A stretch of 62,000 nucleotides of DNA from Chrysomallon squamiferum (lineage: Eukaryota; Mollusca; Gastropoda; Neomphalida; Peltospiridae), in assembly GCA_012295275.1 (NCBI GenBank), contig CM022670.1:37254689-37316688 (forward strand), written 5' to 3'. A program made the translations under genes and the position numbers. The notes beneath the pieces are model-generated. The model worked only from the letters and a program-made list of their open reading frames with translations. It did not search any database and was not told the origin of the DNA. This document shows, in pieces, positions 1 through 12,038 of the stretch (positions are counted from its first letter, which is position 1; every line of letters starts with the position of its first letter).

Positions 1-52
1 TTGCGCCTCGTCTGGTGACGTTCTTCAGCCGCTGCTGATTTCTGGTCCTCAC

Positions 53-98
53 CTTGGATTAGCCGCTTCTCGTCATCTCTCGGTTCACCGCCGGACAT
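53..98 (-). CDS. possible first coding exon of a gene running off the left edge
   Basis: On the minus strand an ATG at 98 opens a short frame reading MSGGEPRDDEKRLIQ. It meets a plausible donor (AAG followed by GTGAGG) at 53/52. The surrounding 120 bases are much richer in C, G and CpG than the rest of the window, as expected near a promoter or first exon. The frame also stays open to the window edge if the donor is not used. The exon is too short to assign a family and nothing upstream confirms it. This is a tentative call; the GC-rich stretch could equally be a 5' untranslated exon on either strand. Confidence 0.2.
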
Positions 99-123
99 CG
101 CGTCAACTCTCCGTGTGTGCTCG

Positions 124-313
124 GGTGTACGATGTGCTAGACAGATAGTGCCATACCTAAAAAAACAAAACAAAAGACTACGATTACAAGCTTTGGTTAA
201 ATTATCCTGTCTTCAGCAGGTGTACGATATGCTAGACAGATAGTGCCATACCTAAAAACAAAAACAAAGACTACGATTACAAGCTTTGGTTAAATTATCT
301 CGTCTTCAGCAGG
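124..313. repeat. two-copy tandem duplication, 95-bp unit
   Basis: The segment beginning GGTGTACGAT at 124 recurs at 219 and runs through CTTCAGCAGG in both copies. The copies differ only by a few substitutions and small A-run changes, so the duplication is recent or an assembly product. Confidence 0.85.
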
Positions 314-923
314 TGGACTTACATGTAAATTAGTAACAAAGTCAAAATGTTATTTTAACAGGTTATCTGTGAATATGAGCGATTTGGTTATTCTCAAATG
401 GCAGTGGTAAATTTTTTAATTATGCTTGGCAATGAAAGACACTCAGTAATTTATCATTGAAAAAGCTTAAGTTGAAGCGTTTTGAATAAACGTTTTCTTT
501 CAAATACAATCGATTCTCTCCCACTTAATCTTTAACTGAAATGGTCGTTTTTCCATTTAGCCCAAAAGCACAAAGACATAAGATGGATAACTGCTACGAC
601 TATAAACTGGTTCTAGGGTCTGCAGTGCATTTTAATACTGTGTGAACAGCCTACAAGTACCAGTTGAAACGTTTTAAGGTGTTAGTTCGACAGACTGGTT
701 AATATCACTCAGTCAAATTCAAAAAGATATTGTTCTATACTAAATTAGTAGATGACAATACGTAGATGATAAACTGCGTCTAATTATGGCTGATTCACAC
801 AATAATACCAATAATACCGATATAACAAATCGACTGCAATAAACCTTTGTGCCAAAAGTTCGTAATACAAATTGTTTCAAAATTTGTTTAGGTAGTTTAT
901 TACATATATATAAAAACACAATC

Positions 924-927
<4 letters not shown>
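314..927. other. intergenic, no gene seen
   Basis: AT-rich sequence with no open frame that looks like a conserved protein and no clear repeat. Confidence 0.5.

Positions 928-1009
<82 letters not shown>
928..1009. repeat. (AG)n microsatellite, about 40 units
   Basis: Uninterrupted AG dinucleotides. The open frames across it (Arg-Glu or Ser-Leu repeats) are artefacts of the repeat. Confidence 0.97.
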
Positions 1010-1013
<4 letters not shown>

Positions 1014-1495
1014 CTCCATTTATCACCTGGACGTAAAATTGTTTCATAATTTACAGCAAAGTACAAGTAATGACTGATGTTGTTCATACAAAGATTATAT
1101 AAGTAATTCTACAGAGAGACAGACACAAACCAGATCGACAGTTACCAGTAATGAATCGGTTGTTTTTGTTGTTTTTTTTTTTTTTGTTATTGGATTTTTT
1201 TTCGGGGGAGGTTCTAGTGGTCTATTCTTTCTTTGTCAGCACTATTTTAATGATGTCTTATCATGTAATTTGTTAATTCTGTGTAATTATTTGAAGAAAG
1301 AAAAAAAAGAAGAAGAAAAGAGCGAGTTAATTATATTAATTGAAAACTTAAAATTATTAGTTTGTTATTCATTGACTGAAATTGGAATGAACACACAAAC
1401 ATACGACGCTGTATTTAGTCTCTCTATTATTGTCAGTTATTATTATTGAAAATATGTGTGTAAATAATGCAGCAAACTAAATAATGCAGCAAACA

Positions 1496-1605
1496 AACAG
1501 ACAGACAGACAAATAAAATAATTAAATAAATAAATAAACAAACAAACAAACAAACAGACAGACAGACAAACAAACAACCCATCAAACAAATAAATAAATA
1601 AACAA
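1496..1605. repeat. compound tetranucleotide repeat (ACAG, AAAT, AAAC)
   Basis: Blocks of ACAG, AAAT and AAAC tetranucleotides follow one another, with a second ACAG block near 1555. Non-coding simple sequence. Confidence 0.85.
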
Positions 1606-2594
1606 TTTTATTCCAACAAAATTACGAAAAATAACATAACCTAAAGCGAACCTTTCTAAGAATATAATCTGGATAATTTTTCATCCGTCGTATGGTGTTT
1701 CATAGTTAATAATAATTCACGGCCTTTACAAACTCGCATACCACGAGGTATATTAATATCCATACAACAGACGTGTATTTACGTACCTCATCATAGCTTG
1801 CGAGTGAGCTAACTTGGTCTTTTCCACCGAGAGACTGCATTCATCTGTTATACAAAACTCACAGTGTCACTGAGACTAATTAACTAAACTGATTTTCAGA
1901 GTCGGTGATTCCATCGATTATTTCTATAACCGACAAAGTTTGCCCAGGGAATGTTTGCTATGTTTCAAGAATAATATAGTTAGTGATTTGCTGTCAGAAA
2001 CAAAAGCATTTCTGTATAAAAATTCTGAGACGAGGAGGAGCCGGTTTATTACAATGACGACCTGGGTAGAAACAAGAATAGTTTTAAATGGTAAAAAGAT
2101 ATGACGTACAGAACAGTCGTTACAGTTATCGTCATCATCATTATCATTACATTGTTCGTCATAATCATTATCGTCACTGTCATCATCAAAATTATCACCG
2201 TCCTTAGCTTTGCCTCTGTCGTCATCATTATCATAATCTGTCTATCATACACTGTTTTCATTAGCTTTGAAATCTGTAAAAATTTAATTTCTCAAACTTT
2301 CGTTTTAGTGAAATCAATTTATTGTTAGCGTGTTGTGTGTAAGTGCGAGCGCATATTTGTTTGTTTTATGGGAAGACTGGGTATTAATACATTTTCAAGC
2401 AAGTAGATTTCAATTTTAAATTAAGATTTTTCTGTTACAAAATGAATTACATTTTTCGTAATAGAAATACTAAGGTAACATCATGCAATACATGCTGTAT
2501 TTTTGTCTTTAGGCACAAAACAATTCTAGTTACAATAAGCTAAAAACAAACCGCAATTAAATAAAATAAAACAAAATAAAATAAAATAAAATAA

Positions 2595-2710
2595 GATAAA
2601 TGAATGTAAAGAAAATTCTGTTGACAGTAAAATAACAAAATAATATAAAATAAAATAAAATAAATGAATGTAAAGAAAATTCTGTTGACAGTAAAATAAC
2701 AAAATAATGA
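2595..2710. repeat. two-copy tandem duplication, 64-bp unit
   Basis: The block TGAATGTAAAGAAAATTCTG at 2601 recurs at 2665, followed in both copies by the same TTGACAGTAAAATAACAAAA. The repeat lies in AAAAT-rich DNA and the spacing is 64 bases. Confidence 0.85.
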
Positions 2711-3600
2711 ATGAATGGGACAGATAAATCAATAATAAATGAATATAATAAAATAAATTAAAATCACAGATCAAATCAAACAAACCAAACAGACAGATGC
2801 AACAGCTCTTCCCTTGGCAAATTAAAACTAGTCTATGATACAGTCTTATTAACAAATGACCGGTCTTGGCGATAAACCTGCGTTCACAGGTGCAGACCTT
2901 ATTGATTCTCTTCCACTGTAATTGCGTAGGTGTATCCACCAACATCGCTGGCAAAACCGCTTTCTCAATGGCTTCGAATTATACGACCACAAACGCCAAA
3001 TGAGAAATGAGATAGCGCAAGTCATGAGTCAAAAAAAAAAAAAAAAAACGACAACTACTCACGCAAAAAAAAAAAGCAAAACACACACACACACACACAA
3101 CAGATAAAACATCACACACAAATAAAATGAAATAAAATAAATAAAATAAATAAAAATAAAAATAAAAAAAGCATTATTAGAAAATAAATAAATAAATAAA
3201 TAAATAAGCATTAAAGAGCTCTCGAAGGGAATATTTATTTCGTTAAGTTGTAAATTCGCTGGGAAACAGTCCCTCAAAGCTAACATATGCGTCTTGTCAC
3301 CCAAGCTGAAACCTAAATCTAATTAAGAAAAAAAATATGTCTTACCACGATTCGGTGACAGCGGTCTGTTTTTCTCAGTCCATCTTCCAACACGTTATAT
3401 TCCAGTGGATATGCGATACCCCAGCGAATGTTTTTTAAAAAAATAATAATAATAAAATAAATAACAATAATAAATAACTCACAAAAATAAAATTACAACT
3501 GGTTTGCCGAGTTGTAATGTTCACGAACATCCATTTAATTCCAACAATTCCTATTGATCATACACAGCCACGATTCCACAATAATAATGGTACCGAATCG
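2711..3600. other. intergenic AT-rich DNA with A-runs and short AC/AAAT repeats
   Basis: Contains a poly(A) run near 3030, an (AC)n run near 3082 and AAAT repeats between 3120 and 3210. Open frames here follow the simple repeats. No gene is supported. Confidence 0.5.
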
Positions 3601-3624
3601 ATTTTCTTGAAGAAAAACACTTTA

Positions 3625-3634
3625 CGCATGCGCA
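3625..3634. promoter_or_regulatory. NRF1-like palindromic motif in a CpG-rich island
   Basis: CGCATGCGCA at 3625-3634 matches the core of the animal NRF1 consensus (YGCGCAYGCGCR). It lies in a local CpG-rich patch (about 3600-3740) that also contains GACGCGGGAGTCGCGTGG. This may mark a promoter or first exon whose gene I could not identify. Seen: the motif and base composition. Inferred: the promoter role. Confidence 0.3.
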
Positions 3635-4162
3635 CAAAGGACGCTCAGATATGACGCGGGAGTCGCGTGGCCATGTCACCAGCGACGATTACGCCGTACA
3701 CCATGGCAATGCTAACGCTACAGAACCCCCGCATACTCTAGTCAGCTTTTATGTTCGTGTAAACAGAAATGTTTTTCTCGGACGAAACTGCAAATATTGT
3801 AGGCCACATAAACACCGTAAATGCTAGACGCAGGCGAAACGACTGGGTTTTTTTTTTTTTTTTTTTTAAAGTTCATCTTAGTGAAAATTATAGAGTAAAT
3901 ATGTTTATTTTTATTATTATTATTTTATTTTATTTGTTTGTTTTTTTATTATTATTATTATTATGTTGTTGTTGTGGGGGTTTTTTTGTTGTTTTTTTGG
4001 TCGTTTTTTTTTTTTTATTTTTTTTATTTTGTATGTTTATGCGGTTAGAAAATAATAAATAATGATTTCGTTATTTGTTGCTATTTGATTTTTTTTTTTT
4101 TTTTTTTTCTTTTGTTGTTGATTTTTTTATTATTATTATTTTATTTGTTACTATCATAATAT

Positions 4163-4193
<31 letters not shown>

Positions 4194-4942
4194 TTATATT
4201 TTTAATTTTTAATTGTTTTTTTTTTTTTTTTTTTGGAAGGGTGATGGTGGTGACTTTTTATTGTCGGTGTTTTGTTAACATGGCCAACATGTTTCGGTTC
4301 CATGTTCATTTTTCTGATTACTCAGTAGGAGAAAAGAAACAAATTGCACGTACAGTTAGTTATAAGAGTTTATTAGAACAGATAGATTTATAATTTGTTT
4401 AAATAAAACCATTTAAAAAGTTAAAGGGAAAAATAATGGGGCTCATATTAGATTATTTTCGGTGGGAACGTAATTAAGCAGTATTTTGAAACTAATATAA
4501 AAAAAAGTAACGAATTTAACACTTTATCTCAATTAATAATATTTATACGTTATAATTCTGTTTTCTTTTTCTTCGTTTATTTACTTATTTATTAGTAGTA
4601 GTAGTAGTAGTAGTAGTAGTTATGTTAACCCTCTGCAAAAGCAAAAAATAGGAAGGAAATTTGACGTAGTTTCCGGTTAGCTTGTGTCAAACATACGATT
4701 AAAGACTTCACAGATAACGAGAGAGAGGAAACTCGATACCGCCATTTCAGTAGTTACTCATTTCGTATTATACACATGGGGTTTTTCACATATATATATA
4801 TGCACTATATCACGGTCTTTTTTGCACTAAATGTAGAGCACTGGTTGTAACGAGAGTTATACTCGCTCCTCTAATAATGCAGCAGTGAATGTTTATATTT
4901 GTATATATTTTTGACCTGATGTCTGTTATTTTTATTTTTATT

Positions 4943-4982
<40 letters not shown>

Positions 4983-6908
4983 ATTTACGTCATGTCAATT
5001 TAATTTATATTGTATTGGTTTGATTGCTGGAGTGGCTTGCTGGGAATGTTTTTATTTGTTGTTGTTGTTGTTGTTTTTTGGATTTTTTTTACACATGTAT
5101 TATCCAAAATAGCTCACCATCTCTGAAATTATTTACATCACTGATTCTGCCATTTTAGCAGATGCACGAAGTTTTAACGGTTCAATTCCCAGGACATTCT
5201 TTTATCCATGAACATCATACAGACTGCAGCGTAATAAAATATGCTTCCATGCTAACCTGTGGTAATCTCACTGAGTGGTGACATCAGGTTTTTGTTTTTA
5301 AGATTCCATACCACGCTTCAAAATAATCTATTTTAACACCTTGTGACCGAGGAATAGTATCAGTCAGATAATCTTCTATGTACTAAGAGACATCGAGTGA
5401 AAAGTGTGTTATGAAATGAATTATTGAACAAACGCTCTTTTCTTGAATGTTTCCTTCCATCAGTCAGTTAGTGGTCGGAAATATGTTTACGTGCACCGAA
5501 TGTAAGTTTATAGTTATTATATTATTTATTATTATTATTACTTTATATTTTATTAATTTAATGATGGTAATAATAATAAAGAAAAAGAAATATATGAATA
5601 ATGAAAAAAAAAAATAATAATAATAAATATAATTTTCTTAAATTTCACGCTTTAGTGTCCATAAAATATAAACATTTCAGAACTTAAGAAAATTATACAT
5701 GTATATAAAACAACAGTTCAGTGAACCATCCATTTGAAATATGCATGGTTCAAAGTATATGTTAGGACACGATCAATGAGTGTAAGGTTATCAAATACTA
5801 AATGATGGCGTTAGTACGTTAGAAAATTAGGAATACGAGATTTTGTAAGTTAAATTTTTCCAGGAATTTAAAAATCCATTCGATCTGTCGGAACACGCTA
5901 TGTGATCAGATCTTACGGGCTCATTGTCTCTCTAACTAATGCAACCGGTTTACCAAACACAGTGCTGAATGCTTTCCCAGCTATAAAAAGGTGCAGATAA
6001 AAAGAGGCCATTATGGTAACTAAGAATAGCTCATGGCGGCTTTATCATTATACTCTGTCAACAGGGTTGATTTCAAGTAATTGTTAATATTAAAATGTGA
6101 TGTGAGACGGTGGACTGTTTCAACAAATAATTAATTGTTTTATATTTATACGTTTCACATTATTTTATTTCACTGGTTCTTTATTCAAAATATACAGCAA
6201 CGACTGCAATTAACAGATGTACACAAAATCAGAATTTTGAGGTTATTAAATTCTGATAATTTCATTTTTATATCTTTCTTATCTCCCATTCATAATTATG
6301 TCTTTTCGACGAAGCTAAATTCTTTAACATTAAATATTTTCAACCTTTCTTAGCTGCGGTCCCCAATAAAAATTATTTCAGTCGAATGCCGTATCTCTCA
6401 GAACGGCCATTTGTATTAAAATTAGTTAATCTGAAACAGTTTCATATTTCTCAAAGCGGTCATCTTTATTTGATGGACAGTCTTGCCACACGGTGTAAGA
6501 AAAAGACTAGCTTGAATGTTTTCAATATCGATTTACTGAGATGGTGCGGTCTCTACTTTGTATTCGAACAATCCCCGCTCAAGGACACCGCAGTAAGCGT
6601 GAGGTGTGGTTTTTAGGTAGATTACGGTATCTTACTCGTCTGAAGGTATAAAAGAAAATTTAAATTAAAAGGTGGTGAAAATCAAGGAAAAAAAAACAAC
6701 AACCAAAAAGCACATAATTTACTAACAGATTCTAGAAAAAGTTAATTTATTCTATAATCATGCGGTGCGTTTTTTAAATAATTATTATTTTATAAATAAC
6801 AATCGTTGTGTCATTTGGGAACAACAGTTCAGTGTTTTCTTTTTCCATCTTTTCTATTTTTTATTTTTTTCGTTCAATATCTGTCTTACCCCATAAATTT
6901 AATAATTG

Positions 6909-6961
<53 letters not shown>
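6909..6961. repeat. (ATT)n microsatellite
   Basis: Uninterrupted ATT array; its frames are poly-Tyr, Ile or Leu and are not coding. Confidence 0.95.
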
Positions 6962-6962
<1 letters not shown>

Positions 6963-7532
6963 TCTTTATTTATCTGTGTTTCGTTCCTGTTTTTATACCA
7001 TGATTTTCAGGTATTATAAAAAATGTACTAATTTTTTAACGTATGACATGACTTGAGATGTTAATGACATTGCCAACAACAAATAAAACGACAAGTAGAA
7101 TATATTTATTTAACATTCAGACTTTTGAAAATATATATTTGTAAAACAGTAACAGGATACAAATCACTCATACATTGCCAATAATTTGAGGAAAAAATAA
7201 AGACCCATGCTAAACATATGTGAAAAATCAAACAATTGAAAAGATACAAATTAATACAAAATATAAAAATAGCAGCTAAAGATCCTACATGATCAGATAG
7301 AGGCAATATAACTACAATACATATTACAGCAGTACGTAAACACGTACTTATACCAATACTTCAATGCTGTAATATGCTTTAGATAATTTAAACACTTTTA
7401 TTCAGGTCTAAGCTCTATTCGTGTTAAATAAAGTATTCCACGAGTAAAACTAAAACAAATATAAGTAATTTCTGTGCATTAGCCGATTTCCAACTGTATG
7501 AATTTCCAGTTCTATAAATTTATATTCAGAAC

Positions 7533-7533
<1 letters not shown>

Positions 7534-7574
<41 letters not shown>
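7534..7574. repeat. (ATT)n microsatellite
   Basis: Uninterrupted ATT array in intergenic DNA. Confidence 0.95.
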
Positions 7575-7576
<2 letters not shown>

Positions 7577-8146
7577 CATTTTTAAATTATGTTATTAAAT
7601 ATTTAGTTTATTATTATTTTGTAAATTATACATTTTTCACTTACTGAATACATTTGTGTTTATATAAAAATCTTTGTGTGCTGCAGTGTTATTATACAAT
7701 CAATTATTTTTTTTTTTAAATTATAAAACAAAACTACTTGTAAATAAATACTTTGATAAACAAGATAAACTACATTTACAACTTCCTATTTCAAAGTTTG
7801 TCAGGAAAGTAAAAAAAGAACTGGAACTGTTGTATTTGAATGTTAATTAATTACAAATACATGTATCAATTTTTATATTTTCCGAGAGAAATAACATATG
7901 TGATATTCTGATTACCAAACATTTAAACTCGAGTACACAACTGATTTTCCAGAACCAATGGTTCCAAAGCCTTTCTGGGCTATCTCTTTATGGATTATGG
8001 AAGTCACATAACAACAATAATTCAACAGAACAGCAAATATACATCTCCCATGTCACTAAGGCACTGTGCAAAACAAGAAATGTAAACACAATTTTATTTA
8101 TTATTTATTTATTGTTATTGTTGTTATTGTTATTATTTCATTATCA

Positions 8147-8148
<2 letters not shown>

Positions 8149-8210
<62 letters not shown>
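8149..8210. repeat. (ATT)n microsatellite
   Basis: Uninterrupted ATT array of about 20 units, preceded by imperfect ATT and GTT repeats. Confidence 0.95.
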
Positions 8211-8211
<1 letters not shown>

Positions 8212-10025
8212 TGAATTTTAAATCATTATTATTTCATTAATAATTTTTGTTAATTATTGAATTTCAAAAGCCTCATCCTAGTTTTACTTGGTCTAAAAGA
8301 TTCTGGATCTTCAGTGTCTGGAAAATCAGTTGTGTATCTCACTTATTAACTTAACTACTGTTTATAAGTGTTAGCCACTGAGTCAAGACTTTTAATTAAT
8401 GTCTCATGGTTTAAAGCTCCACAGAATTATATTAATGATAGTACCGAAATATTCTGTATTATCTACCAAATACACTCATTAAGTAGTTCAATTATTAGTA
8501 TAGATACCCATACTGCTAAACATTCTAAGTAAGAAGTGAATTTCTTTTTGTAATGAACAGAAAGTCAAAATTCGGTGTTAAATGTTTGTTTGGTGGGTGG
8601 GATTCAGAAGTAATATCTTAAAAATGTAAAAATGTACAAAACATGAAATGGAATTAGGAATTGTAACATTTTAATATGTGAAAAAATAGAATATTATTGA
8701 ACATATATGTTGCGTAAATTATATATATATATATATATGAATGAGCAGTTGAATATGAATTGTCATGCATATCTGTTTTACAACTGTCTCATTTTTGTCA
8801 GATTCATAGTTTCATACAAATAAACCTGCACATCAGAATAATGAAGGAATATATAAATCATATACTTTTTAATTGTTTGACAAACATAATATTAAAACTG
8901 TAACAGTTTTCAAATTGTATTTAATCAAAGTAATTATGTAAGGGCACCTGTATTCAGTTAATTTTTTAAATATCGACTGCTGAAAAATAATCTCACTTTC
9001 CTAATTTCACTGAAAAGAAAAATTAACTTCAAGATTTATATTAAATAAACAATCAGAGACGCTGACATTTGCAAATAAGAATGAGCAAATTTGGAAAACA
9101 TTCTGATATGATCGATGCTGAATTGAACATTCAAAATGTAAAAACCAACATTAACGACTACAGTTGACATAAATTGCAACAAATGTAAACAAAAACAAAA
9201 ACAAACTGTATTAAATTGTAGTCAAAAACCTGTAATGCTTTTTATACAGGTTCTTCTTTGAAACAATGCTGCTAATTTAATAAACATAATTAGCAGCTGA
9301 ATATGTTAGTAAGTGGTATTAATAAAAACTAATCAACAATCCAAGTGGTAACGTATCACATTTCTTGTTTAAACAAATCTGTCATGTGAAAAATAAGGGA
9401 CTAGATGTCAATATAACGCATAAAAGTGATTAAAAATGGCCCAAACTAAATAAATCAGAGGTAAGGTATGTTACCAAAACTGGTAACTGAGGAATAAACA
9501 GGGATAATCAATGACTTTCTATCATTTGGGAAGGGAAGAAAGTATTTTACTGATGAAACAAAAATGGCAATCACCTGTTTATTTACATTTACATTTAGTG
9601 AATTACTTTTACATTTTCATATACATTAACATTTACTTTTCTTTTCTGTTCTTTTCTTTATTTTTCTTTTCTCTAGTGTATTTAATTTTACTTTTTGTTA
9701 TGTTGTTTTGGCTTTTACTTTGTACTAAATATTTAAAGGTGGGATGTACTTTGATCCAGCCAAGGCCTTCATACCTTTCTGCTGAGATCAAAAGATTATT
9801 TGGTATCCAGTACAAGACTAGCAAGATTTTTTTTAAACACATGTTCAATACAGCTGCATGCCATGATTCCTCAATTTGTGTTTTCACTATTTGACCTCAA
9901 ATGTTTATCACTTCCTGCTATTTCACATACATACAAATATATCACTGTGTAATAAAACAAATGGGATAACATGCAAATTACCCACTGCACACTTTGGCTG
10001 TTAACTGTTAAAACAGAAACAGAAA

Positions 10026-10027
<2 letters not shown>

Positions 10028-10061
<34 letters not shown>
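10028..10061. repeat. (TA)n microsatellite
   Basis: Uninterrupted TA dinucleotides. Confidence 0.95.
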
Positions 10062-10067
<6 letters not shown>

Positions 10068-10460
10068 GGAGTAAACACAGATACACAAAACTCTTCATGG
10101 AGCAAAACACTGACATAATAAATAACTGTTATTACATGGGGTGAACAAGCCTTGTATGAATGCTGACTTGTAATTCTATCAAAAATAATTATAAAGTGTC
10201 AAAAACAGATAAAACACCGGTTTACCAAATGACTTAATGAAAATGTAAAAAAAAAAAAAATTTATTCAGTACATGTCTGTACAGTAACAGTGTAGTAACA
10301 ATAAAAAAAAAAAAAAAGCATTATAAAACCAAATGCCCATGATTCAAAAAATAGATAGCAAACTGAAAACTGAAAATGTAATTTATATCATCATGGTTAT
10401 ATTTAAATGTACAATCCATGCAACTGAGCTGAACTGTAATAATTCTAATAATAATAAAAC

Positions 10461-10517
<57 letters not shown>
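10461..10517. repeat. (AAT)n microsatellite, 3' of the elongase
   Basis: Uninterrupted AAT array about 390 bases beyond the elongase stop codon. Read in the elongase sense it is ATT. Confidence 0.95.
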
Positions 10518-10518
<1 letters not shown>

Positions 10519-10903
10519 CAATATTACTATTAATAAAATATTTTGTTCTAATGCTTTATTCTAACATTATTCAGATGAAATCAATTTACAGACTGTATTC
10601 AAATAGTCTGACTTCTATTAAGTTTGCTGAAAACAAATTCTGACAATGGCCTATTATCTATATAATTCTAAAAGACATGTATATTTAAGCATTTCATCTC
10701 CATAATAAAGATTATGCATTAATAACTACTACTATAAATGGTCTTACTAATTTCAATTACTAATTTTAATTAATTTCAACAATATCTTGACAAATTCTAC
10801 TTCAAATGCTAAGAAAAACAGCTACAGCTAAAATTGCATAGAAAACAAGATTACTTTTATAATCAATGTATTAAGCAAATATAGAGAAAATAAATCATAT
10901 ATT

Positions 10904-11357
10904 TTAATTTAATTTTGTTTTTTCAGCTGTTCCATTTTGATAGAGTCTGCTTTTCAAATCTCCATCTGGTTTCACCTGCTTGTAGGTCTTCAAGTAGAAA
11001 TTGGCAAACATTATAAGGAAAACGAGTGCATAGCTTCCAATCATGTACACAAATGTCTTTGGGAAGTTGCACTCGATGAACATTAGCTGTGAGGTATGTA
11101 TCACAACGCAAATAAACTGGGTCTGAAAACAAAGAAACAAGCTTTATCACAACGCAAATAAACTGGGTCTGAAAACAAAGAAACAAGCTTATTTACACAA
11201 ACAGTTAAACTGACGTGCTGATATTACAGTGCGTCATTCCTTTTCCCGTCTTTAAAGTGTACAAATGTAAGGATATTTATGAGAAGCACGTCTTCAGTAT
11301 TCAATATTTCTTAGTAATCTTTAAATATGTTACTGTTTAGTAACAGAGTATGATAAA

Positions 11358-11400
<43 letters not shown>

Positions 11401-11499
11401 TTGCTTTTATTGTAACTGTTTCTATATAAAAATTAAAATAAAAAAAAATAAAAAAATAAAAAAATAAAAATAAAAATAATAATAATAATAATGATAATA

Positions 11500-11553
<54 letters not shown>

Positions 11554-11946
11554 GGACCCAAAAATCATTATTGTTTGTATCTAGATGAATAAAAACTTAA
11601 ACTGAATGTAAATCAAATTAATTTAGGCCATTTGCATATATCCTTGAAGTCTGAAATCTACAGCAATACCTTCTGTAAAGCTAGAACACTGCATTTAAAA
11701 GGGGGAGTAACTCTACAGATGTTAGGCTCACAAATTTATTACAAAAGTTATTTATCACTAGAAAGAAGATGCTAACAATAAATAACACTACAAAATGAAC
11801 ACCTGAAGCAAAGTCAATATTAAACTAGTTTATCTTAACTATCAAGCTGAAATATATGCTGAAAACAAATAGAAGCTGATATTTCAGCATATTTTAACAT
11901 GATTACTGAAACTTTTAAAATGTAAATAATGAATAATTAAATTAAC

Positions 11947-12038
<92 letters not shown>

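Larger units (their letters stand above)
3735..10903. other. long repeat-rich intergenic stretch, no gene seen
   Basis: About 7 kb of AT-rich DNA with T-runs and TTA/GTT repeats (3850-4240), TTTA tetranucleotides (4158-4195 and 4932-4981), a TAG trinucleotide run (about 4591-4620) and several ATT arrays. The right part lies downstream of the elongase stop on the minus strand and probably includes its 3' untranslated region. A minus-strand AATAAA (TTTATT at 10555-10560) is one candidate polyadenylation signal. Frames of 60-127 codons in this stretch are low-complexity and have no recognisable domain. Confidence 0.5.

Noticed and set aside
849-1049. Open frames of Arg-Glu and Ser-Leu repeats on both strands
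   Set aside because: They are produced entirely by the (AG)n microsatellite.
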